Below are positions 27,130 through 33,867 of a stretch of DNA of 64,000 nt, one piece after another. Source of the DNA: Rhizobiaceae bacterium. Its GTDB lineage: Bacteria; Pseudomonadota; Alphaproteobacteria; Rhizobiales; Rhizobiaceae. Where the stretch lies: the NCBI GenBank assembly GCA_028279875.1, contig JANQMU010000016.1:62001-126000 (forward strand). The letters run 5' to 3'. Below the pieces are notes generated by a model that was not told the DNA's origin, did no database searches, and was given only the letters and a program-made list of their open reading frames with translations. Every line of letters begins with the position of its first letter. Within the stretch, counting starts at the first letter, position 1. Made by a program: the position numbers and the translations under genes.

Positions 27130-27437
27130 AGGGTACTGACCCTGTGCCGGTTTTCCCCAATCGGATGACCGGATCCGGCCGCAACCTGCTCCGCGCCGCG
27201 CCGGCGTTTATCGGCATCGCGCGTTGACATTGCCGTCGCGACGCCGTAAAGCCCGGCGGTTCGCTCGGCGGCGGGTTGGAACGTTTTGCACAGCCGCGGC
27301 ACGGAAGCGTAAATTTGAACGCCATTCTGCTTGGATGGTGTGGCAGACTCGCATAAACTGACATAATTGGAGCAATAGAGGTTGAATTTGATGATTTGGC
27401 CTTCAGTCGCTCCAGATCAGGCTGGAAGGGTTGTACA
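27130..27437 (+). other. Intergenic region between rpoN and hpf
   Basis: These 308 bases hold no gene I can support. Two promoter candidates for hpf are visible: TTGACA at 27224-27229 with TAAAGC after 17 bases, and TTGGAT at 27331-27336 with TAAACT after 17 bases. I looked for a -24/-12 site and found TGGAAC...TTGCA near 27274, but its GG-to-GC spacing is two bases short. Confidence 0.5.
27331..27359 (+). promoter_or_regulatory. Candidate hpf promoter
   Basis: TTGGAT and TAAACT are separated by exactly 17 bases, giving a predicted start about 70 bases before hpf. The match is moderate. Confidence 0.4.
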
Positions 27438-28010
27438 ATGAGTGTGCGCGTATCGGGAAAACACATGGAAATAGGGACGACATTCCGAACGCGCATAGAA
27501 GATCGAATTGGCGATGCAGTGACAAAATATTTTGACGGCGGATATTCCGGCCAGGTGACGGTCGAGAAATCCGGGTCCCGCTTTGCCACGGATTGCCTTG
27601 TTCATCTCGACACCGGTGCGTCGCTGCAGGCGACGGGAGAGGCTCAGGATCCGCAGGCCAGCTTCGACGCGGCGGCCGAAAGGGTCGAAAAGCGGCTGCG
27701 CCGCTACAAGCGCCGGCTCAAGGACCATCATGCCGGCAGCCATGCGAACGGTGCGGAAGTGGCGTATCGGGTGATGGATTCGGTCCCTGATGTGGAAGAA
27801 GAGGTGCCGGAGGATTATGCGCCGGCCATTGTCGCCGAATCCTCCAAGATTGTCAGAACCATGACCGTTGCCGGCGCCGTCATGGCACTCGACATGACCG
27901 ACAATCCGGTTCTCGTGTTTCGCAATGCCGGCAATAACGAGGTCAATGTTGTCTATCGCCGCGCCGACGGCAATATCGGGTGGATCGACACCGCCGATAT
28001 CAAGAACTGA
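27438..28010 (+). CDS. hpf: Ribosome hibernation promoting factor, long form
   Basis: Long HPF binds the 30S decoding centre and pairs 70S ribosomes into inactive dimers during starvation. The 190-residue protein has the N-terminal S30AE fold (VRVSGKHMEIGTTFRTRIEDRI, ending near VEKRLRRYKRRLKDHH) and a C-terminal dimerisation domain (IVRTMTVAGAVMALDM, FRNAGNNEVNVVYRRADG). The ATG at 27438 has GGAAGGG 7 bases upstream, so an in-frame start 14 codons earlier is rejected. It stands between rpoN and ptsN as in most proteobacteria. Confidence 0.94.
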   Translation: MSVRVSGKHMEIGTTFRTRIEDRIGDAVTKYFDGGYSGQVTVEKSGSRFATDCLVHLDTGASLQATGEAQDPQASFDAAAERVEKRLRRYKRRLKDHHAGSHANGAEVAYRVMDSVPDVEEEVPEDYAPAIVAESSKIVRTMTVAGAVMALDMTDNPVLVFRNAGNNEVNVVYRRADGNIGWIDTADIKN

Positions 28011-28079
28011 AGACCGGTATTTTCAATCGGGCCGTCACGCGGCGCGAGGAACAGACGAACGACATTTGGGGATTTTGTG

Positions 28080-28544
28080 ATGTCACTTGCGGATTTGATC
28101 GTGCAGGACGCAGTGCTCCCGGCGCTCAAGGTGAATTCGAAAAAGCAGCTTCTTCAGGAACTTTCCGGAAAGGCTGCCCATGTGACCGGCCTGTCCGAAC
28201 GCGAGATTTTCGACGTCATTTTGCAGCGCGAGCGTCTCGGCTCGACCGGCGTCGGCAACGGCATCGCCATTCCCCATGGCAAGCTGAATTCAATCAACCA
28301 TATTGTCGGTGTGTTTGCGCGGCTCGACGCGCCGGTGGATTTCGAGGCGCTGGACGACCAGCCCGTGGACCTTGTGTTCCTGCTGCTGGCGCCGGAAGGC
28401 TCGGGCGCCGACCATCTCAAGGCGCTGTCGCGTATCGCCCGCGTGCTGCGCGACGGCGACATGGTGATGAAGCTGCGGCAGACCGATTCGGCCTCCGCCA
28501 TCTATGCGTTTTTGACCGACACGCCCGCTTCGAACGCGGCCTGA
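28080..28544 (+). CDS. ptsN: Nitrogen-regulatory phosphotransferase EIIA(Ntr)
   Basis: PtsN accepts phosphate from the NPr/EI-Ntr chain and regulates potassium uptake, sensor kinases and carbon-nitrogen balance. The 154-residue product contains the EIIA phosphorylation site His in GIAIPHGKLNSI near residue 66, along with ERLGSTGVGNG before it and VDLVFLLLAPEG after. A GTG one codon earlier is an alternative start. It follows hpf by 69 bases and ends the rpoN cluster. The energy-coupling partners are not in the window. Confidence 0.95.
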   Translation: MSLADLIVQDAVLPALKVNSKKQLLQELSGKAAHVTGLSEREIFDVILQRERLGSTGVGNGIAIPHGKLNSINHIVGVFARLDAPVDFEALDDQPVDLVFLLLAPEGSGADHLKALSRIARVLRDGDMVMKLRQTDSASAIYAFLTDTPASNAA

Positions 28545-28563
28545 GGCTGGCTATCCCGCAATC

Positions 28564-28815
28564 TCAGTGAATGCTGACGGTGCGCAATTCGTCTTCGACA
28601 GCCTTGCCGTAGGCGGCTGACGGATCGTCGCTCAACAGGATCGGCGTGCCGTCGGCGTCGAACAACGCCCACAGATCGATGCCGGACTGGATCTTCGGTG
28701 CGCCCGGGAAACGTTCCGTCACCTCGTCGGAGGTGATTTTGCGAACATAGGCGATCTTGCCCGCACCCAGATCGGCCAGGGCGTCCTTGCTGACATGTAT
28801 CCGGTTGTCTTCCAT
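28564..28815 (-). CDS. DUF1150-family small protein
   Basis: The 83-residue product (MEDNRIHVSKDALADLGAGK at the start, then AYVRKITSDEV and IDLWALFDADGTPILLSDD) matches the small DUF1150 family found in alphaproteobacteria, usually beside a small heat-shock gene. The ATG at 28815 has GAAGGAGG 8 bases upstream, so a longer frame is rejected. Function is unknown; the constant pairing with hsp20 suggests a stress role. The hsp20 gene lies 66 bases upstream in the same direction. Confidence 0.85.
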   Translation of the reverse strand: MEDNRIHVSKDALADLGAGKIAYVRKITSDEVTERFPGAPKIQSGIDLWALFDADGTPILLSDDPSAAYGKAVEDELRTVSIH

Positions 28816-28881
28816 GTTTTCATCCTCCTTCGAGGTGGTGTGGTGCCCCGCCATCAAATCACCAAATCTCTAATCGTTCCG

Positions 28882-29301
28882 TTACTCATGCACCGAAATA
28901 TCGATTTTCTTTGCCTCCAGCTGCGGTTGGGGCTTTACCAGATCGATGGCGAGCATGCCGTTTTTCAGATCAGCGCCCAAAACGCGCATGCCGTCGGCCA
29001 GCATGAAACTGCGCTGAAACTGCCGTGCGGCAATGCCGCGATGCAGATAATCGCGTTCTTCGGCGTCGGTCTGCCGCCCGCGGATGGTCAACTGGCCTTC
29101 CTGAACGGTGATATCGAGATCGGCCTGCGAAAACCCCGCCACGGCAAGCGTGATGCGCAGTTTCTCGGTGCCGTCCGATGTGATGCGCTCGATATTGTAG
29201 GGCGGGTAGCCGTCGCTGCCCTTGGCGATGCGCTCAAGGGTCTTTTCCATGGCATCGAAGCCAAGCAGAAGCGGGCTCGAAAAAGGCGTCATACGAGACA
29301 T
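28882..29301 (-). CDS. Small heat-shock protein, Hsp20/IbpA family
   Basis: Hsp20 proteins are ATP-independent holdases that keep unfolding proteins soluble for DnaK/ClpB. The 139-residue product has a short N-terminal arm (SSPLLLGFDAMEKTLERIAK), an alpha-crystallin domain from YPPYNIERI to GMLAIDLVKP with the hallmark GVL-like GADLKNGMLAIDL, and a C-terminal tail. It belongs to the IbpA-like class A of rhizobia. The 5' leader carries a thermometer-like hairpin and a heat-shock-type promoter. Confidence 0.94.
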   Translation of the reverse strand: MSRMTPFSSPLLLGFDAMEKTLERIAKGSDGYPPYNIERITSDGTEKLRITLAVAGFSQADLDITVQEGQLTIRGRQTDAEERDYLHRGIAARQFQRSFMLADGMRVLGADLKNGMLAIDLVKPQPQLEAKKIDISVHE

Positions 29302-29366
29302 GGTTCATCCTGTCCTTGTTTTCAAGCGACAATTTGGTGGGCCTGACAACAGCGCCCGCATGGCCC
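29302..29366 (-). promoter_or_regulatory. ROSE-like RNA thermometer in the hsp20 leader
   Basis: Read on the minus strand, the leader has an outer GGGCC/GGCCC hairpin (29339-29366) and, next to the gene, TGTC-G-CTTG-AAAA-CAAG-GACA (29311-29331). The second stem is perfect apart from one bulged G and pairs the AAGGA of the ribosome site with a TCGCTT strand. That is the hallmark of ROSE elements in rhizobial small heat-shock genes, where the U(U/C)GCU strand with a bulged G covers the Shine-Dalgarno sequence and opens on heating. A second AGGA just downstream is outside the stem. Function is inferred. Confidence 0.6.
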
Positions 29367-29368
29367 TT

Positions 29369-29397
29369 AATATGGTGTGTGGAAATCGATTCGCAAG
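29369..29397 (-). promoter_or_regulatory. Heat-shock-type promoter of hsp20
   Basis: On the minus strand CTTGCG (29397-29392) and CATATT (29374-29369) are separated by 17 bases. This fits the alphaproteobacterial RpoH pattern with a CTTG -35 and a CCATAT-type -10. The predicted start, about 29362-29366, coincides with the beginning of the structured leader. Confidence 0.55.
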
Positions 29398-29522
29398 TTT
29401 CGAACGTCAACGGCCTTACGGCGGATTTGAAACCGGCGCCCGTTGCGAATACGCTGCAAGGGGCGATCTGATTTGAATGGGCGGCCCAAGACAAAGCGCC
29501 CGCCAGCCGCCCGGAGAACTGC

Positions 29523-30476
29523 ATGACCGGCCCTGCCGAAGAACCGACCAAGATCATCATCGACACCGATCCCGGGCAGGATGACGCGGTGGCCATCCTG
29601 CTGGCCCTGGCGAGCGATGCGCTCGATATTCTCGGCATTACCGCCGTTGCCGGCAACGTGCCCCTGCCGCTGACGCAGAAGAATGTCCGCATCGTCTGCG
29701 AACTGGCGCAAAGGCCAGATGTCAAAGTCTATGCCGGTGCCAAGGCGCCGATGAGCAAACCGCTGATTACAGCCGAATATGTGCATGGAAAATCCGGACT
29801 GGACGGACCTGTCCTGCCGGACCCCGAAATGCCGCTGCGGCCCCAGCACGGTGTCGATTTCATCGTCGATACTATCCTGCGCGAGCCGCCCGGAGACGTC
29901 ACCCTTTGCACGCTCGGGCCGCTAACCAATATCGGTCTGGCGCTGCAGCAGGCACCGGAAATCGCCGAACGAACCAAGCAGATCGTCATGATGGGCGGCG
30001 GCTGTTTCGAGGGTGGCAATACGACGCCAGCGGCCGAGTTCAACATCTATGTCGACCCGGACGCCGCCGCTGCGGTGTTCGCCTCCGGCATCCCGATCGT
30101 CATGATGCCGCTGGACGTCACCCACAAGGTGCTGACGACAAAGGAACGGGTCGCCGCGATTGCGGGAATCGGCACGCCGGTGGCCACGGCCGTGGCGGAC
30201 ATGCTGGAGTTCTTCGAACGCTTTGACGAGGAGAAATACGGCACGGATGGCGGCCCGCTGCACGATCCGACAGTGATTGCCTGGCTGCTGAAACCCGACC
30301 TTTTTTCAGGCCGTTACTGCAATGTCGAGATCGAAACCGCCTCGCCGCTCACCGAGGGCATGACGGTGATCGACTGGTGGCAGGTGACGGATAGGCCGCA
30401 CAACGCCCTGGTCATCGGCGATGTCGATGCCGACGGGTTCTTCCGGCTTCTGATCGATCACCTGGCGCGTCTGTGA
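29523..30476 (+). CDS. Nucleoside hydrolase (inosine/uridine-preferring family)
   Basis: Enzymes of this family cut the N-glycosidic bond of ribonucleosides, giving free base and ribose. The 317-residue product has the calcium-binding DTDPGQDDAVAILLAL motif near residues 14-29, ITAVAGNVPL, LCTLGPLTNIGLAL, IVMMGGG and AAEFNIYVDPDAAAAVF, and the late catalytic His within GGPLHDPTVIAWLL. The gene starts divergently from hsp20 and converges on a LysR gene. A ribokinase gene 2.3 kb away could take up the ribose product. Base preference cannot be read from sequence. Confidence 0.93.
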   Translation: MTGPAEEPTKIIIDTDPGQDDAVAILLALASDALDILGITAVAGNVPLPLTQKNVRIVCELAQRPDVKVYAGAKAPMSKPLITAEYVHGKSGLDGPVLPDPEMPLRPQHGVDFIVDTILREPPGDVTLCTLGPLTNIGLALQQAPEIAERTKQIVMMGGGCFEGGNTTPAAEFNIYVDPDAAAAVFASGIPIVMMPLDVTHKVLTTKERVAAIAGIGTPVATAVADMLEFFERFDEEKYGTDGGPLHDPTVIAWLLKPDLFSGRYCNVEIETASPLTEGMTVIDWWQVTDRPHNALVIGDVDADGFFRLLIDHLARL

Positions 30477-30564
30477 CGTCCCATTCAAGATGCCAGCCCG
30501 GCCATTGTGCAGCGCAAGCATCACTTCGTGTCCATTGAATGTTGAAAGCTGTCTCGTCGCAAGG

Positions 30565-31467
30565 TCAGTCGATTTGTGCGAAAGAGCCGTCTTGCGCGCA
30601 TGCCAGCAGCCAGTCGCGCATGCGGCGGACCGGCCGCGGCACGCGTGCCGTATCAGGTGTCAGCAGGCAATAGTGCTCGCGGCCCGGCAGCGCCGGACCG
30701 GGCAGGCGCGCCAGCCGGCCGGTCTCGAGATGATCGCCGCAGCAGACCTGGTCGCCGATGGCGATGCCGAGGCCTCGCACCGCTGCGTCGATGCACAGAT
30801 GGGTACGGTTGAAGAACAAATGGCCGGCCGCGTCCTCAAGCGTTGTGCCGAGCGCGTCGCAATAGGTGCGCCACCAAAAGAGCCCGCGCTCATGGATCAG
30901 CCGGTGTGCCGTGAAGAAACCGGGCGTTGTCGGGGCGGGCCCGCTTTCGACGAGTGACGGCGCGGCGACCGGGAACGCCTCGAGCTTGAGGAACGGTTCG
31001 GTCCGAAAGCCGGCCAGGGAAACCGGCCCCCATGTCAGCACCAGGTCGACGTCTCCGAGCATGGTGCGCGGCGGGTCCGGCCGGCAACGTATGTCAAGAT
31101 CGAGCCGGAGCGTGTTCAGCAGGTCAGGCGAAAGGCGTGGCATCAGCCAGCGCACCGCGAGATCGGATTCAACGTCGAGCACCACGGTGCCACGGGCACT
31201 GCCGCGCCGCAGGCGCCCGAGGCCGAGTTCCAGTCCGGCCAGGGACTCGGCGGAGGTGCGGGCGAACAGGGTGCCTTCGCCGGTCAGGACGACATGGCGA
31301 GCATGGCGCTCGAACAGCGCGGCTCCAAGCTCGATTTCCAGATTGCGCACATGGCGGCTGATTGCAGCGTGGCTGACGCCCAATTCGTCGGCAGCGCGGG
31401 CAAAGCTGCCGTGGCGGGCGGCTGCTTCGAAGGCGCGGACGGCATTGAGATTGGGCAGTTTGCGCAT
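30565..31467 (-). CDS. LysR-family transcriptional regulator (GcvA-like)
   Basis: The 300-residue product has the N-terminal LysR helix-turn-helix, AVRAFEAAARHGSFARAADE followed by GVSHAAISRHVRNLE, and a periplasmic-binding-type effector domain from about residue 90. The early LNAVRAFEAAARH and late RRMRDWLL segments are typical of the GcvA-like branch. I chose the ATG at 31467; five further codons upstream are possible. It is divergent from an MFS transporter gene with about 100 bases between starts, the classical layout in which a LysR protein controls its neighbour. Confidence 0.9.
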   Translation of the reverse strand: MRKLPNLNAVRAFEAAARHGSFARAADELGVSHAAISRHVRNLEIELGAALFERHARHVVLTGEGTLFARTSAESLAGLELGLGRLRRGSARGTVVLDVESDLAVRWLMPRLSPDLLNTLRLDLDIRCRPDPPRTMLGDVDLVLTWGPVSLAGFRTEPFLKLEAFPVAAPSLVESGPAPTTPGFFTAHRLIHERGLFWWRTYCDALGTTLEDAAGHLFFNRTHLCIDAAVRGLGIAIGDQVCCGDHLETGRLARLPGPALPGREHYCLLTPDTARVPRPVRRMRDWLLACAQDGSFAQID

Positions 31468-31565
31468 GGCTGAGCATAACAAAAACGTTCGCTAAAGCAA
31501 GAAAGGATCGTTTGAGACCCAGTTTGATTTTCTCTTAGAACAGACCATGAAGCGGAGGCACGGCG

Positions 31566-32744
31566 ATGGGCCATTCGGAGATACAGGCCGGCACGGTGAT
31601 CGCGGCGTTGATCACGGGCGTCCTCATCTATGGGTTGGCGATGGGCACCACCTATCCGCTGCTCGGCGTCGTGCTGTCGGACCAGGTATCCGGCGCAAGC
31701 AATGGGCTCAATGCGGCCGCTACAGGCCTGGGTTTGATTGCCGGTGTGATTTTGATGCCGCCGGTCGCCCGGCGTTTCGGGGCCGGCACCGCGGCTTTGA
31801 TCGGGGTCGGCGTGATGGTCGCTTCGCTGGTCGCACTGGCGCTGACCCGCGAGTTCTGGCTGGTCTTCGCTGCGCGGATGGCGCTGGGTTTCGGGGCGAA
31901 TCTGTTGTTCGTCGTTGCCGAGACGGCGCTGAACATCTTCGCCGATCCGGTGCGGCGCGGACGTGTGATGGGAATATACAGTGCGGCCGTCGCGGTCGGC
32001 TTTGTTCTCGGTCCGGCGGTCGTTGCGGCGACGCCCGACACGCCGATGCTGATCCTGCTGGGCTGCGCCGTGATCACTGTCTTTGCACTGCTGCCGCTGT
32101 CGAAAGCGCGTGTTTCGGTGGACGGGGCTGTGCAGCCGACGGCGGCGCGGCAAATGCTTCCCTCGATCCTCGGCTTCCCGTTTGCCTTTGGCTTTGTCTT
32201 CATCGGTGCGTCGGTGGACGCAGTGGTGATCAGTCTGCTGCCGGTCATCGCGCTTGGCCATGGCTACACGGTCGAACAGGGCGCGCTGTTCGTGACGATC
32301 TTCCATATCGGCCTGCTGGTCGGACAGCCGCTGGTGGGCACTGCGCTGGACCATTATGGCCGCCGGCGGAGCGTGCTTGGCTGCGGAGCGGCGTCGCTCG
32401 GCTGCACCGTGATGATTGCCATGGTCGGAACGCACGGTTTCTGGCCGGTCGCCGCACTGATGCTGGTCTGGGGCGGTGCCAATTACGGGCTCTACACCGC
32501 TGGCCTTGCATTGATCGGCGACCGGTTTAGCGATGGGGCGCTGACCGCCGCCACAGCGGCCTTTGCACTGGTCTATGCGGTGGCTTCCGTTTTCGCGCCG
32601 GTGATAGCTGGCGGCACAACCGAGTTATTGGGCGCAACGAGCTTTTACATGAGCACCGCCCTTGTCTATCTTGCGGTCACGCTCATCGGCGCCGCCCTGT
32701 TCCGGCCGGACGAGCCGACGCTGGCTCCGCGATCCATGCCCTGA
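31566..32744 (+). CDS. Major facilitator superfamily transporter
   Basis: The 392-residue protein has about twelve hydrophobic helices, a pseudo-repeat with two halves, and the MFS loop motif in the second half (LVGTALDHYGRRRSVLG). The first half has VARRFGAGTAALIG at the matching place. The overall form is close to the YcaD-like group of small-solute exporters/importers. GGAGG lies 9 bases before the ATG. Substrate is unknown; the divergent LysR gene and the flanking nucleoside hydrolase and ribokinase make a nucleoside or base plausible, but that is inference. Confidence 0.88.
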   Translation: MGHSEIQAGTVIAALITGVLIYGLAMGTTYPLLGVVLSDQVSGASNGLNAAATGLGLIAGVILMPPVARRFGAGTAALIGVGVMVASLVALALTREFWLVFAARMALGFGANLLFVVAETALNIFADPVRRGRVMGIYSAAVAVGFVLGPAVVAATPDTPMLILLGCAVITVFALLPLSKARVSVDGAVQPTAARQMLPSILGFPFAFGFVFIGASVDAVVISLLPVIALGHGYTVEQGALFVTIFHIGLLVGQPLVGTALDHYGRRRSVLGCGAASLGCTVMIAMVGTHGFWPVAALMLVWGGANYGLYTAGLALIGDRFSDGALTAATAAFALVYAVASVFAPVIAGGTTELLGATSFYMSTALVYLAVTLIGAALFRPDEPTLAPRSMP

Positions 32745-32765
32745 CGCCGACGCCGTTCCGCCTGC

Positions 32766-33665
32766 TCACATCGCCCGGTCGACAGCCTCCGCGGTGGGTA
32801 TGGACGGCTGCGCGCCGGGCGTCAGACAGGCGAGGCTTCCGGCCACGGCAGCCCTTTGCAGCGCTGTCTCGAAGGCGAGCCCGGCGTCCAGCCCGGCCGC
32901 CAGATAGCCGCAAAACGTGTCGCCCGCGCCGACCGTGTCGACTGGCTCGATGACCAGCCCCTGGGCGGTGATGAGATTGCCGTCGCGCGCCGCGATCACG
33001 CCATCAGCGCCCAGCGTCACGATCAGCGTCTGCTTGGTCTCGCCATGCAGCCGCATGAGTTCGTGTTGGCGCTCCAGATGGTCGCTGTGGGATTGCCCGG
33101 CCAGCAATTCGAACTCGGTCTCGTTGGCCACAACGATATCGGCCATCGTCGCCAGGGCCGTCGCGTCGTCGGTCAGCGGTGCGATATTGATCACCGAAAC
33201 GACACCGGCCGCGCGCGCCGCTTTCAGGGCGGCTTCGATGGCGATGGAGGGTATTTCCAGTTGCAGCAGCAAATGATCGCCGGCGGCCATGCCGGAGACG
33301 GCGTTGGCGCCGTCATCCGCGTGCACCGCGCCGTTGGCTCCCGGCACCACGGCAATAATGTTCTCGCCATGGGCGTCGACCATGATCAGCGCCGTTCCGG
33401 TCGCGCCGTCAACCGTCCGCACGGCCGACAGGTCGGCACCGGCCTGCTTGAGAAGCGCCAGCGCCGGTTCGGCAAAATGGTCGGTGCCCACCGCGCCGTG
33501 AAACCGCACCGCCGCGCCGCCGCGCCGCGCGGCCAGTGCCTGATTGGCGCCCTTGCCGCCTGCGGCGGTGGCGAAACTCCGTCCGCCCACCGTTTCGCCG
33601 GATGTCGGCAGGCGTTCGACGGTTGCGATCAGGTCCATATTGACCGATCCGAGTACAGTGATCAT
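32766..33665 (-). CDS. rbsK: Ribokinase (PfkB family)
   Basis: Ribokinase phosphorylates ribose to ribose 5-phosphate. The 299-residue product has the N-terminal GSVNMDLIATVERLPTSGET and GGKGANQALAARRGG, and the C-terminal PfkB signature VDTVGAGDTFCGYLAAGLDAG with the catalytic Asp. The order of motifs is typical of RbsK rather than fructokinase. It converges on the MFS gene and is divergent from glnD. No rbsABCD transport genes are nearby, so ribose may come from the nucleoside hydrolase. Confidence 0.92.
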   Translation of the reverse strand: MITVLGSVNMDLIATVERLPTSGETVGGRSFATAAGGKGANQALAARRGGAAVRFHGAVGTDHFAEPALALLKQAGADLSAVRTVDGATGTALIMVDAHGENIIAVVPGANGAVHADDGANAVSGMAAGDHLLLQLEIPSIAIEAALKAARAAGVVSVINIAPLTDDATALATMADIVVANETEFELLAGQSHSDHLERQHELMRLHGETKQTLIVTLGADGVIAARDGNLITAQGLVIEPVDTVGAGDTFCGYLAAGLDAGLAFETALQRAAVAGSLACLTPGAQPSIPTAEAVDRAM

Positions 33666-33867
33666 CAGGCGGCTTCTCCGTTGCGTTACAGGCGTTTTAT
33701 GCGGGTCCCGGCCCGGCGGGCAAGTCGATTGCCCGGGAAAAGCGCGGCGACGCGTTTTTCGTGCGGCAAAACCGCCGATGCAGCGTCCCGCCGGTGTGGT
33801 TCTTTCGCCGAAAACAGGCTACAGCAAGGCCGTTCTGCAACCGGACGGACCGAAGACCTGAGACCGC

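Noticed and set aside
27266-27290. Sigma-54 promoter before hpf
   Set aside because: TGGAAC and TTGCA are present but the GG-to-GC spacing is two bases too short for a -24/-12 promoter.
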